Assembly (NCBI GenBank): GCA_022559845.1 | Contig: CM040125.1 | Coordinates: forward strand, 325,817,829-325,881,828 | Length of the DNA stretch: 64,000 nt | Direction of reading: 5' to 3' | Source of the DNA: Amorphophallus konjac | Lineage: Eukaryota; Streptophyta; Magnoliopsida; Alismatales; Araceae | Shown here: positions 1-13,800 of the stretch, piece by piece | Position numbering within the stretch: the stretch's first letter is position 1 | Layout: the number at the start of each line of letters is the position of its first letter | Program-made: the position numbers and the translations under genes | The notes under the pieces: generated by a model | What the model was told of the DNA's origin: nothing | Seen by the model: the letters and a program-made list of their open reading frames with translations, nothing else | The model's database searches: none

Positions 1-1634
1 CCTTATTACTAGTAATAATACCCGTCTCTCTTTGAATTGGGCATGCATGCAAGCACCTAATTGATGAAGAAACTTTAAAGAAAAATGCTGTAGCTAATTG
101 TAAACACCCTATTGTAGAAGTGTTCCTTTGAGATCCCTTACAAGCAGCAGCATCAGTTGCATGTTCCATAACAAGATGGAATCACTGTAATAAATAGAGG
201 TTGGTTCAGATGTGAAGAGTATCTTAAAAGAAAATTCCCAACCCTTGTATGTTGTTTCGGACAAGATCCTTCTTACGGCATTTCACCATCTTTTTGCAGG
301 ACACCGGAGGGTGTTAACACACTAACACCGCACCTCTACTCTTAGTGGCCGGGTGGGCTGCGGGCGTTGTTAATCTCCCAAGATGGGGTTACCAATTTGG
401 GAGAACGAGGGCAAAATCACCAATAAAGAAAGGCCATCAGATCCGAGTCCCATGCATCTTCGTGTAGCAACTGAGGAAGAAGAGAAAAACAAGACAGGTC
501 TGTGCATAAACTCCTGGAGTTGGGAGTACATCTAGGTTGAGTATGTCCAGCAGAGACATGGTTATGCCCAGAGCTCTTCGCATTTTGCGGGTTAGTATTA
601 GTACATTGGATGAAATGTGGGCCGTCTAAAGGTCTATGAAAGCGGCGTTCTCCGAGTGAGTCGATCGGTAAAGGTTTTGTTTCTTGAAGAGTCTCAAATT
701 CAATTTCAAAACACTTATTTGGCTCATTTAATACTCGAATGTTATAAACATAAAATTCGTCAAACTTGTGAAAAAAAACTATTCACTAAATTTAAATTTA
801 AATCTCTCACACTCGGTCAAAACCTAGTGTCAATGCGTTTAAGTTACTCGTCATAAAAAAAATGCCTATACAAGTCGGGCACAACGGTGCATAAGAAGCT
901 CATAGCGAACGGACATTGTGATGTGACCGTCTAGCAGCTTCTTGATGGAACTCTGACCGGATTCCGTCTTCATGTCCGCCGACCAGAGTGGTCCGCACTT
1001 GATCCTGAAAACATGCCTCCCAACGGGTTAGGCATATCAAATCCCTACCCAAAGCAATTGGTACGATATCAGCTCGCAGGAAGACATACAAGTAAGCGCT
1101 TGATTAAGCGTTTTCTGGCGAGTGGCGATGAATGAAAGGGCAAAACTAGTAAGCACATCGTGAGAAGGCCAATCAGATGCATCTTGGTGCCCGTCTCTTG
1201 GCTTTTTGTTCGGTCGGAAAAACTTTCCGCCTGCTTACCAAGAACGTAACCAAAAGTGAAATGGTCTCGAATTTATGAAATCAAACACTCCTGATAAATT
1301 AGCAAGAAAATTGGTCACGTAACCTGCATTTTCGAGCCTACTAGGCTCCTGAAGACTCTTGCGAATTGTCATGATAACGAAGAAATACTATCATTAGTAT
1401 TTTTCACTGGATAAACGAAAGCCATTACTGCCAATATGAAAAGCTCAACTTATAAAAATTGATGCCAACAACACAATATGAAAAGCTCACATCAACATTC
1501 ACTGTTTACCCAAGGAGGAAAACAGAATACGACATAAAAACCACAAGGCAACAATCTCTATCAAATGTTTCCCTCCACGGGGAAAAATACATATGAAGGG
1601 AGAAACAAATAATTTTCTTGAAGCACGCAATATG
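1..1634. other. 3' flank and UTR side of the epsin gene, no gene recognised
   Basis: This stretch follows the epsin stop codon on the minus strand. It contains only short open frames with no recognisable domain. The part next to 1635 is presumably 3' UTR. No clear polyadenylation signal, tRNA or element boundary could be assigned. Confidence 0.4.
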
Positions 1635-1825
1635 CTACAGGCCCCAACCAGGGAAACTCTCACTTCCCGACGCTCCTGCTGAGTAAGAGTAGGCCGGTTT
1701 GCTTGTACCTGAAGCTGCACGGCCACCTCTCCCCGTGTATGCCGAAGCAGGGTGTCTCGTTTCCTTTTCATCAGATCCATCAAGTCCGCCCACAATCCCA
1801 ACATCTGATAGAGCGACCTTCTTGG
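1635..1825 (-). CDS. EPSIN1: Epsin exon 11, terminal
   Basis: It follows GTGCAG and encodes [20 protein letters not shown], then a Gly/Ser/Tyr-rich end ESFPGWGL and TAG at 1637-1635. PKKV..DVGIVG matches plant epsins. The final 40 residues look unlike the usual tail, so the true 3' end could differ. Confidence 0.75.
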
Positions 1826-4800
1826 CTGCACGGTGAAATCAAAAAGCGAAGAACCCAACAAAATTGAGATAGCAGCTAGAGAACATTACAACAATAATCG
1901 CAAGATTTGAGATATATATATAGATAGATGTATATATATATATTAAGATTCAGGTATTGCCAAGTGCATGGAACTCCTAATTTGACTTCTATTAGTTGAC
2001 AAATCCTTCTTAGCAGCTATTGATGGAGTCCAAAGTATGCCCGACTATACTGATGTTTTTTAACTGAACCATCCAACCGCAACGGCCAGTTGGCATTCCA
2101 GTACTGCTAGAATGTGACAGAAAAAACATGGCCGTTTACATTGTTAACGGTGCTTCCAAAATCATGCCTCAATCCATGGTGACACATTCTTCAGGCTAGG
2201 ATGACAATTAAACTGAATTTGAAGATGAAACTAGTGGAAATAAGATGTAGAAAGATACTCACGAGCAGTCAAATTTAAATCAATGAGTCCACGACTTAGC
2301 GAGTCAGCCCATATGCCAGATTTGACTTGAAAAGTTTCCTTCTTTGGCCCAGGCTTGGATGACATTGTCGTAGCATCTAGGTTCTCTAAGCGATCATTTC
2401 CAGAGTTATGGAATTGTGCAGGGCTTGCTGAATCAGTATGAGAGACAAATTCACCATAGAAGTCAGATCCTTCAGATATGTTTAGCGGCATTCCCGCAAA
2501 AGGATCAAAGCTGTCACTGCTCGATGGCACAGGCATAGGCGGCTTCAGTCCAGTAGAAACACCTGAATTTGGTGTAGCAAATAAATGAATGCCTGGCGAA
2601 GATGAAGCAGGAACAGAAGGCTGTTCTGCAAAGAAATCATACTGGCCCTGCAATGAGAAAACTAAGTTTATATAAAAAAGCAAAGAAGAAGGCTGATAAT
2701 TTGTAGAAGAAAGGACACTGACTCAAGATGCAAATCTAGGTTAGCATATGCAACTTCCAAAGCAAATGCAGAAAGGTCCAATGCCAATAACCGCCAGTCC
2801 CATACACCAGTTCACCCAAGTAGTCGAACTTCCAACTTTCGTGAGGAACCCCAGGTCATCGGCCCCATTTCATTTGTTGATTTAGCATATTATTTTGCAT
2901 CATTAACTGCATCTTTGACCTGAATTCGGTATTAGTCAAAATCAGACAAGATGTGAAGGTACGAATAAGCCAGACACGAGAGGTAGAAGTCAGAAGGTTA
3001 GAAATGTGAGACAGTTCGCTGCTGCAGATTCTGTCTGCTGGCAGCAGACTGTATCAGGGCCGTCTGATGAAGACTTACGAAACATGAGGGAAGAAACCAC
3101 CCACTTAATGTGTCAGCATGAAATGCAAAAGCACATCCGAATGAACACACCCCATGCATCTGTGTGAAATGCAGATGCATGAGGCACTCCCCACGTGTCC
3201 CAATGGGCATCCAATCATGCCCTTTGGCATGATTGGTCCACACATTCATTTAAATATACATCAATACATATATACGTATATAAGCAATGCCATGATGCAG
3301 CACTTTTTACCACTTCATTTGCTGCTCTCATCTCAGCCACCTGATCATAAGATTTGACAGATGAGGTGAGGTCAACCTCAAACCTAAGTTCCGGAGCCCA
3401 AACTTATGTCCATCCTTTCTGGCCATCCAATTTTCAAATCGGAGGGCAGGAAAAGAGTGGGGCAGAGGAAAGTGTGTACATAGACATACAAGACTATGAC
3501 TGCAACCTTTACCCTTCAATGAATTTCTGGGCACAGAAGGCACACCATGGTGTGTGCCACTAGTGGAGCAGCAGATAGTAGCAGCCCCCTAGAAGGGAAA
3601 GCATACATACACACATGCCCACATACATATTTACATGCATAAGCATGCATGTACCTACATACGCATGTACATGCATGCACATATATATATACATGCATGC
3701 AAGCATATATTGTAATTGCTTGGTTTTGATATTTCAAGATTGATATGCTGTTGCACATCAAGGGTATATTTCTGCATTAGTGGGCTACCTCTTGCTGCAC
3801 TGAACTTAGTAAAGGGACAAAAAGAGCTGACAAGCTTAACAAAGACAGATACCATTACCCTTGAAACACAAGCATTAATAGAAAGTCACCTAGACATTTT
3901 AATTATGGATTGGAAAAGAATACATGTAGTTGCCAAATACCACCATTGTACTGCAAAATAAATTATTGTGTCACTTTTATCCCACGTCAGTCATTTCCAT
4001 TCTGGAATGTGTATGCAGTACATGGTTGAATTAGCCGAATATTCAACTAGCAAACTTGTCAATGAAAACTTCTTTATAAGCACAGTGTATTCTTTTTGTT
4101 TTGAAGGTATATTTGTAGTTCAAAGTATTAACATCCTTTAAGATGTAGCAGCATGCACGTATAAGATTATAACAGCCTCAGGAGAGCTTCCACTGTAATT
4201 ACCATCAAATGACTATTCTTATTAGCCCTCACCCATTTACTCTAGTTTCCAGACTACTTAATCTAGACTTTGAAATTCTCATTTGATGCAGAATTTAGAA
4301 AAAGAATAATGTCAGAGACAACTATCAAATTGTCACTCTTGTGAGTCCATACTTACAGGCGAGGTAAAAACAAAGTAATGGCAATGCATTGATTGCATTT
4401 GTTTAGGTCCAGCATGATGATCCCTTGTAATTAAGTCAAAACTTTGACAAAATAAAGGGATCTTTGTATATAAACCATCATTAGAATAAAAATTACATAT
4501 TTATCGTTCCTGCATTTGTATTTACACACAACATTAAAAATGCCGATATTGCACAAAAGGACCACGGAATGGTCTTTTTGCATTATGCACAATCTTGATA
4601 TTTTTAATGATATGTGTGCAAATACAAATGCGGGAATGATAAATCTGCTATTTTCTTTTTAAAATCGTTTATGTGCAAAACCCCTAAAATAAATAGCCAC
4701 AAGAGTATTGGCAAACATTGCCCGTGTTATCCGAATATCAAAGAGCCAGGACAAGGCATAGCCTTTTCAATCCCTCTCTCTCTCTGTACATACATAAGTC

Positions 4801-7800
4801 TGGCATACAAATATCATAGCATACACTACAGTCTCCAAATTGGACCTAATTAAGCTCAATCCCCTGACAGACCCACAAATATTCTGTGACTCAAATGCTT
4901 AACACAAAATATCTTGTATCTTAGATGTATGGTATATGTAGGAATCAGGCCTCCAGGCTAGTCTGGCTAAGCCAGGATTCAACAACCGAGAATGGGGCAG
5001 GCAGGGCCTATTGTAACTTCTGACCCAGGCTTGGTCTAAACCAGGCTGGCCTACAAGGCCTCCAGTCCAGACCAAGACAGCCCAATTACTATATAAACAG
5101 TGAGTTAACTTGAGGCTATCGATTTGTCACATTGTTTGTATAGTAATTGGGCTCTGCAATCTGCCACATCGTACTTGTCTGGTCCCAAAAGAAGTCCATA
5201 ATATTCCAACTCAATCCCTCAGGATATGGAAAAGGTCAATAAATGACATCTATACCCATATGCATGCAACATAATTAAATGGACACACAGAAAGCTAGAA
5301 ATATGTTGTCTTTGACTTCCTCTAACACCCATTCAAAATTTAAACCTTTTTATTAATTATGCCGAAATAATTGTATGTCCTTGGGGAAAGCAAAATGGTG
5401 CTCCGTCCATCTTTTTGAAGGTGAAAGAAATTTCATATCACCAAATGGAGAAGGTTCATATGCCTCCTGACACAATGTTTACCGCATACCTCTGGTGTTG
5501 TGATGACAAAGTAGCTGAAAGTGAACGTATTAAATTATTAATTCTGGCATATTGTAAGAAATGCCTACATGACATGCCAATATGCAATATGACATAGATA
5601 AAGTGAAAGAACTAAATAAGCTGTGGGGTGGAAGGAATAGTTTATCCAACCTGCACATCAGGGCCTGCTGATGTTGCTGTATTAGGTGTCGCTGATACAA
5701 ATGTTGCACCTGCAAACAGATCAACCTCATCTGCAGAACTAGCATTTGAGTTTGTTTGTTCTCTTGATACAGGGGTTTCTACATCTATCAGGTCACCTAA
5801 TAAACTATCTCCGAAAAGATCCACTTGTTTAGTGTTTGTGGTGGCTGAATCTGAAAAAAACATACAAAGACCAGAAATGGTGAATTTGGCACTTGGTAAT
5901 GGTCGCATGGCACATAACTGACAGGTTCAATGAAAATATAATCAACAACAATGCAAATCACCTTTATGTTTGAATCTCCATCAATGAGTTTCTTAAGCAA
6001 TACTCCAAACAAAGATATCCACAACTTTAGGATGACAATGCATGTAATTCAGACAAACTAGCACCACAGTATAGTTGGCCCCTAGCCAAGCCAAGCCACA
6101 CCGAATCTCTTTTGAGTCCCAATTAAAATCTGCATCCTGCAATCTATTGTAGATTATGCAAATGTCCTATAAGAAATACAGATCACATGTCACAAAGTGC
6201 GGATGGCAGCATCATTGTTTCACACGGTTTCTTTTGAGTACCATAAATAATGCTGCACCCTAAGAAGGCTAATAAACTCTGACCAAGAAGGTGGGGCCCA
6301 GGTATAGATAGCCGAGCATCCGGTCAGAGGAACATATCAGCATTGCTGATTTGGAGAATGAGCTGTAGCATATTTGGCCATCTGAAAATCCTGGAAAATT
6401 TGTAGAGTTGACGACATAAGATCCCCGATGTTCTTCCCTTCAGAGGCAAATAAACACCAGGCTTTTACAGAGGTGTTCCCTTAACAGAAAAACCTATATT
6501 CTTTGGTCTGAGTGGGATGAGGAGGAGGTACAGTAGTGGCTCCTCTAAGGGTACACTGTAGTATTATATATGACATATGTGGTATTCAGAGCCAATTATG
6601 GAATATAGGAGTATTCAAGGATCGAGCATGTTGGTTCTTTCAGCGTTCTGAGAAAAGTCTGTCAGGATACCAATCAATTGAAGAGCCTGGGGTATGCAAG
6701 ACTATATATTGACGTCAATCAGAAGTTCTCAAAAATCCCGGACAGGTTCAGATTGAAGCGGGTCCTTGGAATTTTCAGTTGCAGTTGGCCATTGAATCCC
6801 TTCAACTTCCTTCTTCAAGCAGGGAGATTTGGCATATAAAGAAGTGGTGCAGGCCTACTAAGAATACAGAAACCTACTTGAAGAGCAGAGTTTAAGGAGG
6901 AGGAAGAAAATGAGTCAACATGCTACAACTTGGCCAAGTTATGACGTGAAATTGCTAGAATTAAGCCACACTCAAGCATCGGGTCGGCAGGTTCATGATA
7001 CACACAAGTCCATATGATCAAAGGTCAAGAGTTCACTGGCTGAAACAGTTCATTGGACACAGTCAAATCCACAAATGAAGAATCAGCTGAGGGAGCATCC
7101 CTCTGTGGAGAGGTTACTCCAGGTTTCACAGAACAGTATTTCTCCATTATTGCCACAGATTCTGTGCCTACACCCTTCGTCAGGAACGGAAGCTGTTTGA
7201 AGGAGAGCCAGGTGAGCTATCAATGTTGGCAGAGATGAAGACTCTGGCAATGAGCTCAGAGTTCAATAGCTAGTACATCAACATGCCCAAGGCAGTGCAC
7301 AAGAAGGTGGCAATGATAGTTCGCAATCAGATTCTTCAACTGACCCTGAGATGCTACAAGACAGGAATGTAACAGAAGGGCAACACACTACAAGTTCTTT
7401 TCCATTAATTGGAGCAATGAAGAAATCTTAGAGAAAGCCTCTGCTCTTGTCCTACAAATACATCATAAGGTTGGCCAATTTCATAAATTTAGAAAGGAAG
7501 AGATAGGAAAAGGATCTGAGGTCACAGAGAACTTCAACATCTACTGTAAGTGTTCTCGTAGTGATTCACAAACTGAGAACCATACATGCCTGTTATACTT
7601 CAGGAAGAATCGGTGCGGAGACAGTGATATAAATTATTCTTGACAAGGATTTGGCATAAGAAGTTACAATTCCTTTCATTTATCAGCAGTCTGCATGGAG
7701 CTCAAGGCATACTCCAACGAGCTGTGTTTGAGCCAGCTCTCAACTAGCAGGCTCAGCAAAGAGGATACAAATCATTGGCACACAACTGATGGGGAAAAGA

Positions 7801-10800
7801 TGAATTTAGATCAAGTCATATTGCCAACAGGAGTAAGATGAGACATGAGGTCCGCATCGAAGTCTTCCCTCTACCTCAGCATGTGGCCATTTGGACCGGG
7901 GGAAACCCACCCCCGCCACCAACCTCAGCATGTGGCCATTTGGACCTAAGGACCCTACTGCTTGCGCTTCATAGGTCCGCCAGCTGGGGCAAGGAGAGGG
8001 CTAGGTAAAACTCTTGAACGGTATTCCCCAATCCCGAGCCAAGGAACCACCTGTGGGTGTGGACACTATGGCAAAGGCACATCGCGCTTAACTGCCGAGA
8101 GGAATTGAACTTGCGACCTCATTATTGCCAACGAAGCACAGAACCGTTCAACCCACTCCTTGGGTTATGGGCCCAGCAGGGCCATTGCTGGACTGAACTG
8201 CCCAGTGTTGCCAGTTTTGGCTGGTTGTCAACTGGCTCAATTATTTTATCAATTTTCAGCCAACCAGGTCAACATACAAGACAGGACCAGACGCAAAGCT
8301 AAGGTTTTGGAGGGCCAGGGATTCCTTGGCATATGCCAAATATGGAAACAAAGAAATTAAGAAATCAGTGGGTTTGGCAATGCAGGGAAAGCTATGAAGA
8401 TTTGTAGAAGCATGGAAGGCGGCAAAAACTTCCATGACAGTGAGGCGAAGGAGAATGCCAAGAGAAGAGGAAGCTGAAGGATAGTCTGCAAAGCCAGCTG
8501 AAGCTGTTCTACATCGTGAAAACCTAGGTAAACAGGAGAAGAAAGAGGGATGAATTAGAGGTTAAAAGTTGGAAGTGAGGAGCCAAACTGGTGTTTGAAA
8601 GAGAGTAGAAGGGGAAATATATGCATAGACAGAAATCGGGCCAACAATCCTGTACAGCATGATCGGGCAAAGCACATTGAAATTGATCGTCACTTCATCC
8701 ATGAGAAGCTTGATTCTGGGGAGCTCTGTTTGCCTTATGTAGCTATGTTCAGTCTGCAGATCAACTCTCCGATGTCTGCACCAAGGGTTTTTCACAGGAG
8801 CAGTTCACTTCTATATTGTCCAAGCTGGGCATGATAGATATCTATGCTCAGCTTGAGGGGGAGTGTAGACAGAAATAGGGCTGACAGTGGTGTCTCTGTA
8901 ATTTTTCTTATTTCTGGGTATTGATGTAATTTTGGTGACCGGAATATGTCCCAGTCACAGCTGCCCTCCAGTGAGGGGTACTTTGGTCATTCTCGTAACC
9001 CTAAATGGCTATATATACGAGATGAGAGGGGTGAGCCTGTCTTATGACCGATCCATTGTTTTGGGGTTAATCCCTTGCGCAGGCCTCCTTCCCTCTATCC
9101 TTCTCTCTCTCATTTTCCCACAATATGACATTTGAAATGGATGGGTTTGAACCTCACTACACACATAAACAAAAATGAAGCATCATAGACTACATATAAG
9201 AGCTCATGGTATTGGAGGAGGTGCCAGCTTTAGGACATGCTGGCAGAATGCTTGTTTTCTGAAGTTTCAAAGGTGGACATAACTAATTGCTTGGTTGTTT
9301 GGTAGAGAATTCCATCTTGATGAAGATCTTGTCTGCTGGGGACTCTAGAAACTGGGGATACAGGAGATGATGGAGCAGGATCATAGCAGGCGGGCCCAGT
9401 GTCAGCAGGTGAAAAGAGGGTTAATTCAAGTCAAACCAAATCTTCTAAGTAAAACCAAAAAAACTCACCCACACACCCCCAGTCTGGAATTTCCTCCCTT
9501 ATTTTTGATTCTATGGCATTTGCTGACTGCATCATTGCCCGTATACAGTAACCATGCAAGCAATCCTTCTTGGCTTCAAAGTGTTCAAGTCTTTCAGTGT
9601 TAACTTTTTGGCCTCTTTCCTGCTTTAATTGTACATGCAATATGAGATGATTTTGGGGTCACTTTAAACTCTCGAGGACAGTGTTCTGTTAGTTTATAGC
9701 CATAATGTGATGCAATGCAATCCTGTATTTAAAAAAAAAACAATGGAAGGTCATATCAGAAGCACTACAGACAACCAGAAGCACAAAAGTTTTAGAAAAA
9801 ATGCAACATATCTGACTACACATTTCTACATCCGCTAGAGCGTGGATACAAATATTGGTACTTAAATACACACCAGAAGTAGAGGATCCTCGAGGATCAA
9901 AATCGTCAAAATCATCAGCATTGGTGTTCATTTGAGCACTTGAGGTTTTGGGAGTATCATGCTCCACTGATGGTTTTGATCCACTGCATGCACAGAAACT
10001 CTGTTAAAAGATTATCAAATCCCAACATTGGTAGAATGAAATATTAGAATTGTAATGCTAAAGGAAGAAGCTTTAAAATGTGAATAATTCCAAAATAAGG
10101 TAACATTCATATAGGGAATCCAAGAAGAGTTCAATAGCTTATCACTTAATAAATATCTGACTCCCTCTCTAGTAATGGCCGCCAGGATGCTTCAACGAAC
10201 CAATAAATAATAAACAGAAACATCTTCGCATTTTTCCATGAAACAGTCTTTCATGTGTATCTGAGTTTCAAACTGACTGTTTCTCCCATGCATACATTCA
10301 ATTGTAAGCTTTTTTCCAGAGGGCCAGTCCAACTTCTCTTCAAGACTTCAGCTGCATATGGATCCGATTTCTCATACTCAATATGTGGTGCTGTGTGTCT
10401 AGTAATGACATGGTTGCGTGAGATATGATCTATGGAATTCACACCTAAAGTTGTTAGAGCATCTAGTCCTTTCATTGGACCACCTAAGTGCCCAGGCAGA
10501 TCTATGAAAAGTTTGACCGAGTTGCCAGGGTTCCTGATTCTTTTCAACAGAATTCTTGACAGGTGTTTTTATGCTGTTGTGAAAATTACATTGTTCTGGA
10601 GAACAGTTCAAAAGATTTATGGCTACATTGTTTGGTTACAGCAGTGGACCACAAGATGAATGAGAAGGCAATCAACCATATATGCTATTGTTGAACCCTA
10701 TAATTTTTCTGATTTAATTCAGGAAAATAAAATAAATAAATTAGTCTATGTGATCAAAAGCGCACCTAGGCGCTCGCCTAGGCAGTTTTTAAGATGAGGC

Positions 10801-13800
10801 GGCCCCAAACCGCCTCACTGCCAGGAGGGCTGGTCTCAGGAGATCTTGATTGACTTACCCTATGTATTTTCGCATCGAATTTTGATTGTATGTATGTATT
10901 TTCACCTCAAATCTTGATTGTTGTTAATTTTATTGAAAATGTTGATTGTATGTATGTATTCTTTGTGATATTTAGACAAATATATATATTTTTGAACTTT
11001 ATATATATATATATTTTAATAAAATGCCTCAAATGCCTAGGCGATGGCCTAGGCGTTTGAGGCAAGAGGCGACCCCTTGGTCGCCTCGGTTGCCTCACGT
11101 CTCTGACTACATAGAAATTAGTCCCGTGACAGCACAAAATGATATAAAATCATTGCCGTTGCATTATACACGCATCCCAGGGTTCCGTCAGATGGAAAAA
11201 ATACACATGGTTTCAACGTCTTTAATGTGTTGGAAATTTGTCAAACAGTTCACGGGAGGCATGAAGCCATGTACCCGTGCAAAGAACCATCAAGAAAATG
11301 TTTCTCCGACCTTCGGGGACCGTCCCCAGTGCCTTGGTGCATAGTCCCTACAGTGCAAGAAGCCCGGACAGCAGGACGGCGTCGAGAGGAAGGCAGCAAA
11401 CACAGAAAAGAACTTCACATGCCGCGGCGACCTCGAGCTCCAGAGCAGAAAACTCAGTCAACGCCTTTTATAGGCCTTCCCAAAGCAGCTAAAAGGGGGG
11501 GAAGGAGGCTGCACCTCCCTTCTCTCTCTCTCTCTCTCTCTCTCTCTATGGCAAAGGGGAGACTGGGGAACTGCGGCCCCAAGGATGGCGGTATCGATTT
11601 CGGACTCGGTTTCGGCCGAGTCCGATACCGATACCGTCCGGTTTCGGTTTCGGTTTCGGCCGAAACCGGCCGAAACCCATTGAAAAGCTTCAAAAAAAAA
11701 TCAAAATAAGTCTAAAAAATCAGAAATAATTCAAAAAAATATTAATAATCACATAAAAATTAGAAAATTCATTAGACATGCATTTGATTGTAAAGAAGTT
11801 AGATTAAGTGCAATAAACATGAAGTAGACATTGAAATTCAAACATTGAACATGTTAAACTAATATTCTTGAGTACATACTAAGCATAAAGTAGGTTCAAG
11901 CATATACAATAAACCTAATTAGGCACGGTAAATGTTACGGAAATTAAATGATCTTTACCTAAATGAAGAGGCACTAATATGGGTAATAACTAGAACCTTC
12001 TCCCTCATCGTCTGGCTTTTCATGTTCATACCCATAAGAAGGATGCATGTATGGTCTATATTCACTATAACCGAACAATGAGGTAGCCAAGTCCTGCATC
12101 CCTCTTTGGATCTCTCTTGGAGTGTTTGGTTGGCTTGAGCCGAATCCAGTATCAGCATAAGAATCTTGAGGAAGAGAAGAGGAACTAGCTAGATGTGGAT
12201 GGAACTGGAATGATGGTTCATAACTCCACGACCCATAAATCGCTGCCTCCTGTTGGCCACCTCCATAACCTGATGGATGCCCATATTGAGTATGTGACTC
12301 ATGTCCTCCCTCACCCTGACTGTATCCTCTGCCTGTGTCTGCGTGGAAGGAGGAAGGACCACCAGCATCCCCACCGCCAGTAGTAGCACCTGTAGCACCT
12401 GGCACATACGAAAATGTAGAATTTATCTCCTACCAAAACCTTTTCTGATTCGAACTGATAATAAGAATTTAAGTTACTTTCAAAAACAAAAAATCAAAGG
12501 ATCACGAAACCTGCAGCCTCCGGTCGCCTTTTGGCCTTTGGGGATGCTTTTTCCTGTGCCGGTGTGCTTTCTTCTTGCACCCTTGACATGAATCCTGTTC
12601 CCCTTGACGTATGCCTCAAATAAATCTGCTTCAACTGCTCAATTGTCGGGTCCTCTCGAGCAGCAACATTTGTTCTCTCAGTTTGCCCATGCACTGATGT
12701 ACTTCTTCTTAAGGATGTAGGTGCCTTGCCCATTCTAGGAGTGACTGGCCTGCTATCTGAGTCGGAGTGTCTAGCTTGCTGAAAATCATGCTGCTCCTCA
12801 GTGTCCTCAACAACCCTAGACATGTGCACATGAGTATCTCTGGCCCTCTTTGATTTTCTTCTGAATTCGGGATCTCTTGGCTCATCTTCATCTAGTATGC
12901 CCTCTGCCCATCTTCTATCATCATCATCAAAAACAGGCTCATCAACCTGCTCTCGTGTCTCCACCCAAAACTGCAACGGATTCTCATCATCAAATAAGGC
13001 ATCCACATCAATTTCTGCGGCGACGCGTTTGTCTCGCAGCTGTTGTCTCAACCTCATATTCTTTATTCTCAACCTCATATTGTAGTGGCAGTACACTAAT
13101 TTCTCTAACCGTTCAGCCTTTAGTCGATTGCGAACCTTCAAGTGTATAAGGCTGAACGTGCTCCAATTTCTTTCACATTGGCTTGCCGAAGTTGTTTGAC
13201 TGAGCACCCTAACTGCAATGAAAGCCAATGCATTGCTGCCCACATCTCGGTTGTTCACCACTATCCACCAGTCAACTGTTCCACCAACCATAAACAAATG
13301 CATATTAGTTGTAGAAATATATATTCATCAGGTTAAGAAATCCAAAAAATAAAATATACCTGGGCTCACTCTTCCCACAGCGTATTGCAATTGGGAGTCA
13401 GCATATGTCCCAGTCCTCATTCTGTAATGGTTCATCTACAAACATAAAGTAATACATTAACATAACTACTTAAATAAATTCTATACATGTTATTGAAAGT
13501 ATCAAATAAAGGCGAACCTCTACTTCGGCCTCTAGTCTCTTTTCTAGATTCCTCGATAAACGACCAATGACTTTTAAAGTCCCTTGAAGCACCTCGCCAT
13601 CAACACGTGCATCGGCACCGTACATAAATCGAGGGTTTAGGAAATAACCTGCATTTGTGTATAATTAACTAAATGAAATTTATAAAATAACATAAAGGCA
13701 TTACCCCAATTTCAGTACAATTAATCACTCACCAGCTGCATGCAAGTCGTGGTGTAATGTGATGTCCCATCTCTGGTCAATAATTTTTCACTATTTTGCA

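Larger units (their letters stand above)
2648..5650 (-). other. EPSIN1: Epsin intron 9
   Basis: A 3.0-kb intron, AT-rich. It contains a CATG/ATAC microsatellite, a foldback MITE-like repeat and a perfect-looking hairpin, each listed separately. The remainder has no recognisable coding sequence. Confidence 0.6.
6572..9130 (+). mobile_element. Decayed Ty1/Copia retrotransposon remnant
   Basis: A primer-site-like TGGTATTCAGAGCC (one base inserted) lies near 6577. A degenerate Cys/His knuckle (YCKCSRS...NHTCLLYF) lies near 7540-7605. An RNase H C-terminus, a polypurine tract and a 3' LTR follow. The 5' LTR was not identified, and most of pol is missing or scrambled. Confidence 0.65.
5851..9873 (-). 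other. EPSIN1: Epsin intron 8
   Basis: A 4.0-kb intron. Its centre (about 6572-9130) is a decayed Copia retrotransposon on the plus strand. The flanks (5851-6571 and 9131-9873) show nothing recognisable apart from a short A-run near 9730. Confidence 0.6.

Noticed and set aside
6290..6571. Expected 5' LTR of the Copia remnant
   Set aside because: By eye it does not resemble the 267-bp 3' LTR, so no 5' LTR was called.
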